Both the position numbers and the translations under genes were made by a program. The notes beneath the pieces are model-generated. The model saw nothing but the letters and a program-made list of their open reading frames with translations, was not told the origin of the DNA and ran no database searches. From the NCBI RefSeq assembly GCF_042682545.1, contig NZ_JBHUHQ010000020.1: a stretch of 64,000 nucleotides of DNA; one strand, 5' to 3'. Numbering within the stretch: the first letter of the stretch is position 1; every line of letters starts with the position of its first letter. This document shows, one piece after another, positions 24,484 through 34,266 of the stretch. This stretch comes from Ornithinibacillus salinisoli. GTDB taxonomy: Bacteria; Bacillota; Bacilli; Bacillales; Amphibacillaceae.

Positions 24484-24717
24484 TAGGTTATGAAGCCTCG
24501 CTTTCTATGATGATTTTTTTAGGCGCACCTTAACTTAAGCCTATTATTGCACTAATGGTGAGAGCGTATGTTTTTGATGTTTATATCAAAAACTAAGAAC
24601 TAAATGGATACAACAAGTCTTTCCTATTCCTCTCTGAATGGGAAAATAACACCAGTTGTGTTTGCTTAGTATGGATCATCTTTGAAAGAAGTATACATGA
24701 AATGCCAATTTCTGTTT
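24484..24717. other. spoVT-mfd intergenic region
   Basis: Should hold the spoVT promoter (sigma-G in B. subtilis), but no site is clear enough to place. A weak hairpin TTTTTGAT/ATCAAAAA (about 24571-24594) may terminate mfd transcription. Confidence 0.4.
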
Positions 24718-27700
24718 TTATCGATTAACTTTTGCCAGTTTATCTATAAAATTTCCAAGAATGTCATATTGTTGATGCACGGTATCTCTAGATGGCTTAT
24801 AAATAACCTTTAGTTTTTTATTCTCTGTTCCTAGCTGAATGCCTCTTCCGAACTCATTTGCAAGTTCAAATAGTTTCGCACCATCAATAAGCTGACTACG
24901 ATTTTCGGTCAATAGCAATTCGATTTTTCGGTTACTTTCGGAAATTGTTTCTACTTCTTCTTTTTTTGCTAAGCGCTTTAAATTAGAAACAATAAATAAA
25001 TTTTCTACTTCTACAGGGTAATCACCAAATCGATCCATTAACTCGTCTTTTAAATCGTTTATATCTTCCTCTGATGAAATGGTTTGAAATTGCTTATACA
25101 TGTCAATTTTTTGCTTTTCGTCGTTAATATACGTATCTGGAATATACGCATCAATAGCGAGTGCTAGCTCTGGTTCAAATGGTTTAATCTCTTCCATATC
25201 TTTACCAGCTTTTCTAGCATCAATAGCATCTTTTAGCATTTGATTATACATATCAAATCCAACCGAATCAATAAACCCATGTTGTTGAGCACCTAAAAGA
25301 TTTCCTGCCCCACGTATGGACAGATCTCGCATGGCTATTTTAAAACCAGACCCCAATTCGGTAAACTCCTTGATAGCTTGCAAACGTTTTTCTGCGACTT
25401 CTGTTAATACTTTGTCTTTTTGATACGTAAAGTAGGCATAGGCAACACGATTAGAACGTCCAACCCTACCTCTTAATTGATAAAGCTGACTAAGACCCAT
25501 TCGGTCTGCATCATACACAATTAACGTATTTACATTGGGAATGTCTACACCCGTCTCAATTATGGTTGTACTAACTAAGACATCAAACTCTCCTTCAAGA
25601 AACCCAAACATAACATTTTCCAATTCTGTTTCATTCATTTGTCCATGTGCTACAGCAATTCTTGCATCTTCTACAAGCATACCAATGTCCCGAGCCATTT
25701 TATCAATACTTTCAACCCGGTTGTATAAGAAGAATACTTGCCCTCCACGAGCCATTTCCCTCTCGATGGACTCCCGAATTAAAATCGGATTGTACTCTGC
25801 TACATATGTTTGAATAGGAAATCGATTTTCGGGCGGTGTTTCTATTACCGATAAATCTCGAACTCCTAACATAGACATATGTAATGTACGAGGGATTGGT
25901 GTTGCAGTTAATGTTAGTACATCAATATTTGTTTTCAATTGTTTAATTTTCTCTTTATGTTTTACACCAAATCGTTGTTCCTCATCTACTATTAATAATC
26001 CCAAATCATGATACTCAATATCTTTGGACAATAAACGATGTGTACCAACGACCACATCAATAAGACCTCTTCTTAATCCTTGTATGGTTTCCTTTTGCTG
26101 TTTTGCTGTACGAAATCTACTTAAAATACCAATATTTATCGCATGATCTTGAAAACGTTCACGAATCGTTTCATAATGTTGCTGCGCTAGTATTGTAGTC
26201 GGTACGAGAATGGCAACCTGTTTTCCATCAGCAACAGCTTTAAACGCTGCACGAATGGCAACTTCTGTTTTTCCGTATCCTACATCACCACATAATAAAC
26301 GATCCATCGGCCGTTCCTTTTCCATATCTTCTTTAATTTCCGCAATACATCGCAATTGATCTTCGGTTTCCTGGTATGGAAAGGATGTATCAAATTCTCG
26401 TTGTAAGTCTGTATCTTCCGAAAAAGCAAATCCTTTCCTAGCTTCTCTTTCTGCATATAACTTAATAAGATCATCTGCAATGTCTTCCACGGAGGATTGT
26501 ACTTTTCGTTTAACCTTCGCCCACTCACTACCACCTAATTTATAAAGCTTTGGTTCTTTTCCTTCTGAACCAACAAACTTTTGAACAAGGTCAATTTGTT
26601 CAATCGGGACGAATAATTTGTCATCTCCCGAGTACTTTAACAGCAAGTAATCTTTATGTTTATCATTTACCTCTAATGTTTCAATACCTACATACCGACC
26701 AATACCATGGTTAGCATGGACAACATAATCACCAATTTTCAATTCCTGGTAGTTTTTTATACGTTCTGCATTTGAAATCTTTTGTTTTTTACGTGTCCGT
26801 TTACTTCTCTTTTTGAATAGTTCGTTTTCCGTAATTAAAACAAGACGATGCATAGGCATTTCTATCCCGCTACTAACATTACCCACCGCGATTGTCGGGC
26901 GCTCCACAGGAAGCTCTAGTTTATTCGTGACATTAGCCTCAATCTCATAATCAGCAAAAATAGAATGAATTTTTTCTGCTCTTTTTTCGCTCGGAGCTAA
27001 TACAACGACAGAAAATCCTCCCTTTTCCCAACGAATCAACTCATTTTTAAATAAATGCATTTGTCCATGAAACTCCTGCATTGATCTAGATGAAAGATTA
27101 ATAATATTTTGTGGTTGAGTATTTGGTATATGTCGCAAAAACACAGACATGTATAATCGTTGTGCATGCATATTCCCCCAGATCGTATACCAATCAAAGG
27201 AAAATTTGCTTCCTTTTACTGTCTTATTCGTTTCTAATAGGCTACTATACCATTCCGCTTCTTCCATATCTAAATTGGTAGCAGTTTCCTGAATTCTGCT
27301 CATTTCATCTAGTACAATTAATCCGTTGGATGGTAAATAATCTAACAAACTAGCAGGATTTTCATATAGAAAACCAATATATTTGTACATCTCCGGAAAA
27401 TGCTCTAAATTTCGTAATCGTGATATGTCATGTTCAATCTCTTCTACTAATGCCTCTTTTGCTTCCGAAGATTTCATTTTTTTCAGTGTTTCAGCAAGTG
27501 CTATTTCTAATCGTTGCGCTCCGGATAGTATATCTTCTTGCTGTAATAACAATTCGGTAGCTGGTCCAATAATTATTTTCTCTTTTTTATTTAATGAACG
27601 TTGTGTTTCTGCATCAAAATAACGAATAGAATCTATTTCTTCATCAAATAATTCAATTCGAATTGGATTCGCTTCGGTTACAGGATATATATCTATTATT

Positions 27701-28236
27701 CCACCACGACGACTAAATTCACCAGGTGTTGTTACCATTGATGCCCGTTCATAACCCATATCAATTAAGGAAGACAAATAACTTTCCATTTCAATTTCTT
27801 CACCAATAGTAAAGTTTAATTGATATTTGTCCAGATAGTTTGTAGGGGGTAGGATTCTTTTTAGCGCTGCTACGGGTGCAATTAAAATACCCGACTTCTG
27901 TGTTGTCCATTCTGTTAAGGATTCAATACGTTGACTTCTCAACTCAGGGCTAGAGGTTGCTATTTCTGAAGCAATCAGTTCATTTACAGGATATAAATGA
28001 ACCTTTTCCTCTCCCATAAATGCTACCAAATCATCATATAATGCTTGTGCCTGAACTAACTGAAATGTAATAAGAAGGACAGGCTTATTTGTCGATTCTT
28101 CAATCATGGATACTAAAAGGCTTCTAGCAGAACCTGATAATCCTGCAACTAGCTGTTCTTTCATGCCATTAGATATACCTGTTAGAATCGATTGGATGTC
28201 TTCTTTCGATTGTAAAAACTTATTAATACCTTTCAC
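24718..28236 (-). CDS. mfd: transcription-repair coupling factor
   Basis: Removes RNA polymerase stalled at DNA lesions and recruits UvrA. At 1172 aa it is full length. It has an N-terminal UvrB-like module (RRGGIIDIYPVTEANPIRIELF, DEEIDSIRYFD), a CarD-like RNA polymerase interaction domain (YVVHANHGIGRYVGIE, near 500), and a RecG-like translocase with GDVGYGKTEVA, DEEQRFGV, TATPIPRTLHM and QLRGRVGRS. It starts at GTG (GGGGGTT upstream). Flanked by fin and spoVT, as in B. subtilis. Confidence 0.98.
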   Translation of the reverse strand: MKGINKFLQSKEDIQSILTGISNGMKEQLVAGLSGSARSLLVSMIEESTNKPVLLITFQLVQAQALYDDLVAFMGEEKVHLYPVNELIASEIATSSPELRSQRIESLTEWTTQKSGILIAPVAALKRILPPTNYLDKYQLNFTIGEEIEMESYLSSLIDMGYERASMVTTPGEFSRRGGIIDIYPVTEANPIRIELFDEEIDSIRYFDAETQRSLNKKEKIIIGPATELLLQQEDILSGAQRLEIALAETLKKMKSSEAKEALVEEIEHDISRLRNLEHFPEMYKYIGFLYENPASLLDYLPSNGLIVLDEMSRIQETATNLDMEEAEWYSSLLETNKTVKGSKFSFDWYTIWGNMHAQRLYMSVFLRHIPNTQPQNIINLSSRSMQEFHGQMHLFKNELIRWEKGGFSVVVLAPSEKRAEKIHSIFADYEIEANVTNKLELPVERPTIAVGNVSSGIEMPMHRLVLITENELFKKRSKRTRKKQKISNAERIKNYQELKIGDYVVHANHGIGRYVGIETLEVNDKHKDYLLLKYSGDDKLFVPIEQIDLVQKFVGSEGKEPKLYKLGGSEWAKVKRKVQSSVEDIADDLIKLYAEREARKGFAFSEDTDLQREFDTSFPYQETEDQLRCIAEIKEDMEKERPMDRLLCGDVGYGKTEVAIRAAFKAVADGKQVAILVPTTILAQQHYETIRERFQDHAINIGILSRFRTAKQQKETIQGLRRGLIDVVVGTHRLLSKDIEYHDLGLLIVDEEQRFGVKHKEKIKQLKTNIDVLTLTATPIPRTLHMSMLGVRDLSVIETPPENRFPIQTYVAEYNPILIRESIEREMARGGQVFFLYNRVESIDKMARDIGMLVEDARIAVAHGQMNETELENVMFGFLEGEFDVLVSTTIIETGVDIPNVNTLIVYDADRMGLSQLYQLRGRVGRSNRVAYAYFTYQKDKVLTEVAEKRLQAIKEFTELGSGFKIAMRDLSIRGAGNLLGAQQHGFIDSVGFDMYNQMLKDAIDARKAGKDMEEIKPFEPELALAIDAYIPDTYINDEKQKIDMYKQFQTISSEEDINDLKDELMDRFGDYPVEVENLFIVSNLKRLAKKEEVETISESNRKIELLLTENRSQLIDGAKLFELANEFGRGIQLGTENKKLKVIYKPSRDTVHQQYDILGNFIDKLAKVNR

Positions 28237-28315
28237 ACAATAACCCCCATTAAACGGACTCCTGCCCGTAAACCTAGTACGATGTTTATCATGAAATGAA
28301 CTGGGTAATGAAACG

Positions 28316-28347
28316 CAAAAATGCCTTGGTTGCCTGAACCAAAGCCT
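28316..28347 (-). terminator. fin terminator
   Basis: GCCTTGGTT (28323-28331) pairs with AACCAAAGC (28337-28345), one mismatch, 5-nt loop, with ATTTTT following on the minus strand. Confidence 0.75.
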
Positions 28348-28359
28348 GTCCTATACGAT

Positions 28360-28590
28360 CTACTGTATAAAATAGTCTAATTCATGATATTCTGGATGAT
28401 GTCCCAAAGACTCTTCACAATTCTCACAGATTGATTGGATTTGAACATCTCCATTTGCTTGATATTCAATCATTTCTTTTTTTTCCTCATTCGATAATTT
28501 ATCCCATCCTAGAATGGATGTATCTATTACTTGTTGTTCTAGCTGTCCAATTACATCTCCACAATGCCTACATTTATAGACAATAGACAT
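28360..28590 (-). CDS. fin: anti-sigma-F factor Fin
   Basis: Forespore protein that shuts off sigma-F to allow the switch to sigma-G in B. subtilis. From the ATG at 28590 (GAGGAGGT upstream) it is 76 aa, the same length as the family. It has two zinc-type cysteine pairs (CRHC near residue 7 and CENC near 55), the middle NEEKKEMIEYQANGDVQI, and a C-terminal HPEYHELDYFIQ. It lies between pth and mfd as B. subtilis yabK does. Confidence 0.93.
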   Translation of the reverse strand: MSIVYKCRHCGDVIGQLEQQVIDTSILGWDKLSNEEKKEMIEYQANGDVQIQSICENCEESLGHHPEYHELDYFIQ

Positions 28591-28700
28591 GGAAATAACC
28601 TCCTCGAATAAACCATTCAATATTTTAAAGTTTGTCCGAAAAGGATTATTTTATACGATATGAAAAACAAATTTATACTTATTACATGCTTATGCATAGG

Positions 28701-29264
28701 TTAAGCATTAAATTCATTCATTACCTCAAGAAAAGGTTTTTCCAACCATTTTTCACAAGCATCAGCTGCCTTGTGAATACTATCAGATACTATTTCTTGC
28801 TCTGACTTTGGAAATGACCCTAGAACATAATCTACAACAGGAATAGGTGAAGTTGGTCTTCCAACTCCAATTCGTATTCGGTTAAATTCTTTTGTACCTA
28901 AATGGTCGATAATAGATCGAATACCGTTATGGCCACCATGACCACCTTTTTGTCGCAAACGAATTTTACCGGTTGGTAGATCTAATTCATCATAAATAAC
29001 CAATACATCTTCTGGGGCAATTTCATAGAAGTCAATTAATGGGCGAATAGATTGACCAGAAAGATTCATATATGTTTGTGGTTGGAGAAGTACTACTTTT
29101 TCCCCTTGAAGATGCTCTATCGTATGTTTGCCATGAAATTTATCTTTTTTTAGCGGCCCCCAGCGATGACGATGAAGCAACTCATCAATAACCATAAAAC
29201 CAATATTGTGACGTGTCTTTTTGTATTTTCTCCCTGGATTCCCTAATCCTACAATACATTTCAT
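28701..29264 (-). CDS. pth: peptidyl-tRNA hydrolase
   Basis: Frees tRNA from prematurely released peptidyl-tRNA; called spoVC in B. subtilis. The 187-aa product has CIVGLGNPGRKYKKTRHNIGF (catalytic His and Asn), LLQPQTYMNLSGQS, VIYDELDLPTG with the catalytic aspartate, and KGGHGGHNGIRSI. GAGGGAAAC precedes the ATG. It follows ctc. Confidence 0.97.
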   Translation of the reverse strand: MKCIVGLGNPGRKYKKTRHNIGFMVIDELLHRHRWGPLKKDKFHGKHTIEHLQGEKVVLLQPQTYMNLSGQSIRPLIDFYEIAPEDVLVIYDELDLPTGKIRLRQKGGHGGHNGIRSIIDHLGTKEFNRIRIGVGRPTSPIPVVDYVLGSFPKSEQEIVSDSIHKAADACEKWLEKPFLEVMNEFNA

Positions 29265-29284
29265 GCTTGTTTCCCTCGTTTTTT

Positions 29285-29365
29285 AGAAAAATTGATAGAA
29301 TACAACAATCCCTCCTCATAAGAATGTATCTAATCATATCCTTTAAGGAGGGGAAGTTGTATCTA
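29285..29365 (-). terminator. possible ctc terminator
   Basis: ATCCCTCCT and AGGAGGGG arms are about 30 nt apart, close to the pth Shine-Dalgarno region. The stem is good but the loop is long and the T-tail poor, so this is tentative. Confidence 0.35.
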
Positions 29366-29419
29366 ATAGATATTATCCTGCAGATGTCCGTTTCTTGGCT
29401 ACAGGACGCAATTTATTTA

Positions 29420-30055
29420 TTAATCTTCATTCCGTTCTGTTTGGGCTTCTCCAACTAATTCTGGTTCACCTTGCTCATTATCAATTCCTTCCACATCATC
29501 ATTTGTAGTAGGTGTTAGGATAGTAACTACTGTTGATTCAGTATCATCTAGAATTTCATAATTTGCTGCTTTTGGTAAATCAGCAACTGTTAGAATATCA
29601 CCAGTATCTAATGCCGATATATCTACGGTAATCTCTTCTGGAATTTGATTTGGTTTCGCACGAACTTGCACTTCATATAATGCTTGTTGCAAGACGCCAC
29701 CATCTTTTACTCCAGTCGGCTCACCTTCTAATCGAACAGCTACAGCTACATCCATTTCTTCTGCCATATTAACAATATAGAAGTCTGCATGAACTAACTC
29801 ATCTTTAACAGCGTCCAATTGATAGTCGTGAAGCATAACATCAACTGGCGTATCATTTGCAATATCTAAGGAAATAATTGCATTTCGCCCTTCATCACGT
29901 ACTGTTTTAATAAGTTCAATACTATCTACAGCAATTGATTTCGATTCTTTTTCTTTTCCATATACAACAGCGGGAACTTGTCCGCCTTCTCTGAGTTTTC
30001 TAGTTGTCGATCTTGCATGATCTTCTCTTTTTACTGCTTTCAATGTAACTGACAT
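29420..30055 (-). CDS. ctc: ribosomal protein bL25 / general stress protein Ctc
   Basis: 5S rRNA-binding 50S protein of the long Ctc type. From the ATG at 30055 (TGGAGGATG upstream) it is 211 aa: an N-terminal L25 domain (VTLKAVKREDHARSTTRKLRE) and a C-terminal TL5-like beta domain (about 100-190; GEPTGVKDGGVLQQAL, DILTVADLP). The acidic tail is common. An upstream in-frame extension of 22 codons lacks a ribosome site and is rejected. Sigma-B control, as in B. subtilis, is possible but no site was identified. Confidence 0.95.
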   Translation of the reverse strand: MSVTLKAVKREDHARSTTRKLREGGQVPAVVYGKEKESKSIAVDSIELIKTVRDEGRNAIISLDIANDTPVDVMLHDYQLDAVKDELVHADFYIVNMAEEMDVAVAVRLEGEPTGVKDGGVLQQALYEVQVRAKPNQIPEEITVDISALDTGDILTVADLPKAANYEILDDTESTVVTILTPTTNDDVEGIDNEQGEPELVGEAQTERNED

Positions 30056-30189
30056 GATTTCATCATCCTCCATTATTTGAAAACTAGATATTATCCATGC
30101 TGTTAGACAAAACTTTCTCAACCTATGAAATATTTACAATCAAAATGCTCCATATAGTAAAATTCCCCTATTTAACTTAAAATAAACCT

Positions 30190-31143
30190 TTAATCGAATA
30201 AAATACTTACAGACTGTTCTTCATGCACGCGTATGATTGCTTCACCAATTAAAGGAGCAACAGATAATTGGGTAACCTTTTCCGTCCTTTTTTCTGGAGG
30301 AAGTGGAATTGAATTTGTAATAACTAATTCTTTAATTTGTGAACTCTCAATTCGCTCCATTGCTGGTCCTGATAACACAGGATGTGTACAACAAGCATAA
30401 ACCTCTTTTGCACCATTCTCAATTAATGCATTTGCTGCAAGCGTAATCGTTCCAGCAGTATCAATAATATCGTCGATAAGGATTGCTGTTTTTCCTTCAA
30501 TATTTCCTACAATATTCATAACTTCGGCAACATTTGGTCGTGGACGTCTCTTGTCTATAATACCGATAGGTGCTTTTAATCGATCTGCCATTTTTCGAGC
30601 TCTTGTTACCCCACCATGATCTGGTGAAACAATAATAAGATCTTCAATGTTTTTTGCTTCAAAATAATCCGATAAAATTGGAACACCTTGTAAATGATCA
30701 ATTGGAACATCAAAGAATCCTTGAATTTGTGGAGCGTGTAGGTCAAGTGTAATCACACGATTAGCTCCAGCAGTTTCTAATAAGTTTGCAACTAATTTAG
30801 CTGTAATAGGCTCTCTTGCACGTGATTTACGATCTTGTCTAGCGTATCCATAATATGGCATAACAATATTTATAGACCTTGCTGAAGCTCGTTTTAAAGC
30901 ATCAATCATAATGAGCAGTTCCATAATATGTCGGTTTACTGGAGTACTTGTAGATTGAACTACATATACATCACACCCACGTACACTTTCTTCAATATTA
31001 ATTTGAATTTCTCCATCACTAAAAGCAGATACCGTACACTTACCTAGAGTTGTACCAATATGTTCTGCAATCTCTCCTGCTAAAGCACGATTTGAGTTCA
31101 ACGTAAATACTTTCAAAGATCTGTCTTTGTAAGTAGATGTCAT
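30190..31143 (-). CDS. prs: ribose-phosphate pyrophosphokinase (PRPP synthetase)
   Basis: Makes PRPP from ribose 5-phosphate and ATP for purine, pyrimidine, histidine and tryptophan synthesis. The 317-aa protein is of standard length with CDVYVVQSTSTPVNRH, YYGYARQDRKSRAREPI (catalytic flexible loop), DLHAPQIQGFFDVPIDH and the PRPP-loop AILIDDIIDTAGT. Strong GGAGGG before the ATG. It lies 14 bp after glmU, the same two-gene arrangement as B. subtilis glmU-prs. Confidence 0.98.
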   Translation of the reverse strand: MTSTYKDRSLKVFTLNSNRALAGEIAEHIGTTLGKCTVSAFSDGEIQINIEESVRGCDVYVVQSTSTPVNRHIMELLIMIDALKRASARSINIVMPYYGYARQDRKSRAREPITAKLVANLLETAGANRVITLDLHAPQIQGFFDVPIDHLQGVPILSDYFEAKNIEDLIIVSPDHGGVTRARKMADRLKAPIGIIDKRRPRPNVAEVMNIVGNIEGKTAILIDDIIDTAGTITLAANALIENGAKEVYACCTHPVLSGPAMERIESSQIKELVITNSIPLPPEKRTEKVTQLSVAPLIGEAIIRVHEEQSVSILFD

Positions 31144-31157
31144 GGAATTACCCTCCG

Positions 31158-32537
31158 TTAATCTTTTTTTCTGTTTTTTATTCTAGTTGCATAGCCTTCT
31201 TTGTTACTTTGTTTTGAACGCGCGATTGACAATGAGCCTTCTGGGACATCTTTTGTAATCGTGGATCCTGCTGCAATATAGGATCCTTTGCCTACAGTTA
31301 CTGGAGCTACTAGGTTTGAATTACAGCCAATAAATGCATCATCTTCAATCGTCGTTAGATATTTATTTTTTCCATCATAGTTCACTGTTATTGTACCACA
31401 TCCGACATTAACATTGCTTCCAACTTGCGCATCGCCAATATAACTTAAGTGGGAAACCTTGCTACCTTCTCCAAGAGTTGATTTTTTTATTTCAACAAAG
31501 TTACCAACCTTCGCTCCATTACCGATGGTTGCATCTGGTCGAATGTGAGCAAATGGACCAACGTTTACTCTGTCACCTATTTTACTATCAGTAGCAACAC
31601 TTTGTTTAATAATCGTTGATTCACCAATTTCACAATTAGCGATCTCTGAGTGAGGTCCAATTTCAGCATTTTCTTTGATAACCGAACTTCCAGTAATGAT
31701 CGAACCAGGATGTAGAACAACATCTTGTTCAATAATTACATCTGGATGAATATACGTATTCTCAGGGTCAATGATTGTTACGCCGTTTCGCATATGTTGC
31801 TCATTTATACGTTTTTTCATCGTTTTTTCAGCTTGTGCTAATGCAACTCGATCATTCACACCTAATGTTTCTTCAAATTCAGGAGTTACATAGGCACTAA
31901 CTTTTTCGGATTTATTTTTCATAATCTCTATGACATCTGTTAAATAGTATTCACCTTGCACATTATCATTTGATACTTCTTTTAATGCTTCAAATAAAGC
32001 TTTATTATCAAAACAATATGTACCAGTATTTATTTCTTCTACTCGGAGTTCATTCTCATTGGCATCTTTATGTTCCACAATTCGTTCGACTTCATTCTTT
32101 TCATTCCGAATGACTCTACCATATCCTGATGGATTAGGAGCAATTGCAGTTAGAATGGTTGCCTTTGAACTTTCCTTTTCATGGTGCTCAAAAAGATCCA
32201 GATAAGTTTTGTTCGTAATTAATGGTGTATCCCCACACACTACAATGGTTGTCCCTTCTTTATCCTTTAATAGCTTCTCTGCTTGGATAACAGCGTGACC
32301 TGTGCCCAATTGCTCTGCTTGAAGTACGAACTTACTTTCTTCTCCTAAATGTTCTTTCACCAATTCCGCTCCGTGACCAACTATTGTTACTACTTCATCT
32401 AGGCTTACTGCTTTCACTTGATCTAGAACATGTTGCACCATCGGTCTTCCTAAAACCGGATGAAGTACTTTATATAACTTTGACTTCATTCTTGTACCTT
32501 GCCCGGCAGCAAGAATGACTGCATAACGATTCGCCAT
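31158..32537 (-). CDS. glmU: bifunctional GlmU uridyltransferase/acetyltransferase
   Basis: Makes UDP-GlcNAc from glucosamine 1-phosphate in two steps, for peptidoglycan and teichoic acids. The 459-aa product has an N-terminal pyrophosphorylase domain (1-230: VILAAGQGTRMKSKLYKVLH, EQLGTGHA, VVCGDTPLI, GYGRVIR). A C-terminal left-handed beta-helix of hexapeptide repeats (about 250-440) carries HIRPDATIGNGAKVGNFVEI and NYDGKNKYLTTI. Both active sites look complete. Confidence 0.98.
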   Translation of the reverse strand: MANRYAVILAAGQGTRMKSKLYKVLHPVLGRPMVQHVLDQVKAVSLDEVVTIVGHGAELVKEHLGEESKFVLQAEQLGTGHAVIQAEKLLKDKEGTTIVVCGDTPLITNKTYLDLFEHHEKESSKATILTAIAPNPSGYGRVIRNEKNEVERIVEHKDANENELRVEEINTGTYCFDNKALFEALKEVSNDNVQGEYYLTDVIEIMKNKSEKVSAYVTPEFEETLGVNDRVALAQAEKTMKKRINEQHMRNGVTIIDPENTYIHPDVIIEQDVVLHPGSIITGSSVIKENAEIGPHSEIANCEIGESTIIKQSVATDSKIGDRVNVGPFAHIRPDATIGNGAKVGNFVEIKKSTLGEGSKVSHLSYIGDAQVGSNVNVGCGTITVNYDGKNKYLTTIEDDAFIGCNSNLVAPVTVGKGSYIAAGSTITKDVPEGSLSIARSKQSNKEGYATRIKNRKKD

Positions 32538-32649
32538 GAGGAAACCTCCAATTTAACTTTATCCATTTGAATATATCTTAAATAGAGGCTCATTTCAACA
32601 GTTACATTAGATATGGAAAAATTCACATGAAGGAAAGTATTATATACAA

Positions 32650-32690
32650 AAAAAGAAGGCCAATCCTGTGAAGATTAGACCTCTTGATGT
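32650..32690 (-). terminator. spoVG terminator
   Basis: AAGAAGGCCAATC and GATTAGACCTCTT arms with two mismatches, followed on the minus strand by seven Ts. Lies between spoVG and glmU, so glmU-prs probably also has its own promoter. Confidence 0.7.
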
Positions 32691-32707
32691 TTAGTTTTTC
32701 TCATTTT

Positions 32708-32995
32708 TTAGGAAGCTCCAGCTTCCTCATATTCTACTTCTTCACCTGCACGGCGATATTCTTCTAATACTGCGTCTTGGATCTTCGAACGTGTATTTGA
32801 ATTAATCGGATGCGCAATATCTCTGAACTCACCGTCAGGAGTGCGTTTAGATGGCATTGCAACAAACAATCCATTATTTCCGTCTATAACCCGGATATCA
32901 TGGACAACAAATTCCTGATCCAACGTAATTGATGCTATTGCTCGCATTCTTCCCTCTGTATTAACGCGGCGTAATCTTACGTCAGTTACTTCCAT
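32708..32995 (-). CDS. spoVG: SpoVG regulator
   Basis: Small conserved RNA/DNA-binding regulator involved in cortex formation and septation. The 95-aa product matches the family closely: MEVTDVRLRRVNTEGRMRAI, FVVHDIRVIDGNNGLFVAMP, SKRTPDGEFRDIAHPINS. AGGTGGTG precedes the ATG. In B. subtilis yabJ is upstream in the same operon; here it is replaced by a repeat. Confidence 0.97.
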   Translation of the reverse strand: MEVTDVRLRRVNTEGRMRAIASITLDQEFVVHDIRVIDGNNGLFVAMPSKRTPDGEFRDIAHPINSNTRSKIQDAVLEEYRRAGEEVEYEEAGAS

Positions 32996-33127
32996 GCTGT
33001 TTCACCACCTTTGCAAAATTAACTTAATAAAGATAATTCTACAAAGATTAAATAAATCCTGCTTAAAATTGAAAAAAGTTTAATTATTTACACAAAAAGG
33101 CAAAAATTTAATAAATTGCACGTTTAA

Positions 33128-33338
33128 AGAACAAAAGCGCAAGCGCTCTTACAGGCTAAAAACGCCATATCCTTGAAAAAGGAATGCACTTTTTCTGCGT
33201 GCGATGTTTTTCTCGGAAGCTTTTTCCTACTCCTATGGCATCATCGATACTAGGACGTCCTCCTGTCCGTCGGAGCTGGCGTGGTTGTTCCTGCCAAGAA
33301 GTATCCAAAAGCATTCCATTTTATAATTCCCAAGACCA
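33128..33338 (+). repeat. dispersed intergenic repeat, family A, copy 3 (chimeric centre)
   Basis: Starts AGAACAAAAGCGCAAGCGC and ends GCCAAGAAGTATCC...CCAAGACC like the copies at 2258 and 35271. Its middle instead carries the GAAAAAG/CTTTTTC hairpin core shared with 5526-5557. It retains the ACTAGGACGTCC...TGTCCGTCGGAGCTGG module present at copy 1 but absent from copy 2. The right end abuts the purR terminator. It occupies the spoVG-purR gap where yabJ is found in B. subtilis. Confidence 0.8.
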
Positions 33339-33340
33339 AG

Positions 33341-33372
33341 AAAAAACCTTATTCGTTAGAAAAAGGTTTTTT
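33341..33372 (-). terminator. purR terminator
   Basis: AAAAAACCTT (33341-33350) with perfect complement AAGGTTTTTT (33363-33372), T-run on the minus strand, next to the purR stop. Confidence 0.85.
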
Positions 33373-33379
33373 ACAAAAA

Positions 33380-34201
33380 TTATTTTTTATTTGCTGCGAA
33401 ATTTCCTGGTAGTACTTGTATTTTCTTCGTATTCAAATCTACATCTGAAATCTTTACTAACGATGTATACTTTTCTACCGTACGCTCTTCCTCTTCGTCG
33501 TCCGCCTCTGCTAAGACTCCAATTGCTGCCACATTTGCATTAAATTCTTCAAGTAAGCTTACCATTCCTGTTATCGTACCACCGGCCATCATAAAGTCAT
33601 CTATAATACAAACATTAGCACCTTCTTGTAAACTGCGCTTAGGCAATACCATTGTTTGAATTTTTCTAGATGATCCGGAGACATAATTAATACTTACAGA
33701 TGATCCTTCGGTAACTTTTGGATCTCTTCTTACGATTACAACAGGTACACTCAAAAATGATGCAACCGCATATGCTAGTGGTATTCCCTTTGTTGCAACG
33801 GTCATAACAACATCAATATCCATATCGGAAAATTTCGACGCAAAAACCCGTCCAATTTCTCGAACCATTTTTGGATCCCCTAGGATATCACTCATATAGA
33901 GATAACCACCTGGTAAAATACGAATTGGATCTTCTAACTCTTTGCATAATTCCTCAATAAACTCAAGCCCATTATCATGCGTTGATTCTGGTATAAACAT
34001 AACCCCACCTGCTGATCCAGAAGTCCTTTTAAGATATCCTAATCCTTCTTCACGAAACATTTGATCAACAATATCTAAGTCTTCACTCATAGATGCTTTA
34101 GCAGCGTTATATTTCTGAGAAAAATACGGTAGGTTTCGATGTTGTCTCGGATTTTCCAGGAAAAAATTTGTTAGTGATACTAACCGACTACTTCTTTTCA
34201 T
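33380..34201 (-). CDS. purR: purine operon repressor PurR
   Basis: PRPP-responsive repressor of purine genes. The 273-aa protein has a winged-helix DNA-binding domain (1-75: RSSRLVSLTNFFLENP, RQHRNLPYFSQKYNAAKASM) and a type I PRT fold (about 75-265) with the PRPP-binding motif NVCIIDDFMMAGGTITGM. It is a PRT used for sensing rather than catalysis. GAGGTG before the ATG. No RidA (YabJ) gene follows it here. Confidence 0.97.
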   Translation of the reverse strand: MKRSSRLVSLTNFFLENPRQHRNLPYFSQKYNAAKASMSEDLDIVDQMFREEGLGYLKRTSGSAGGVMFIPESTHDNGLEFIEELCKELEDPIRILPGGYLYMSDILGDPKMVREIGRVFASKFSDMDIDVVMTVATKGIPLAYAVASFLSVPVVIVRRDPKVTEGSSVSINYVSGSSRKIQTMVLPKRSLQEGANVCIIDDFMMAGGTITGMVSLLEEFNANVAAIGVLAEADDEEEERTVEKYTSLVKISDVDLNTKKIQVLPGNFAANKK

Positions 34202-34266
34202 ATCTACACCTCAAAAACCGAATATATTCCTCTTAATATACCACTAATATACGTTTTTAAGCAAGT

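Noticed and set aside
29420..30121. DnaX-like programmed frameshift or fusion around ctc
   Set aside because: The open extension upstream of 30055 is unsupported, and Ctc is of normal length.
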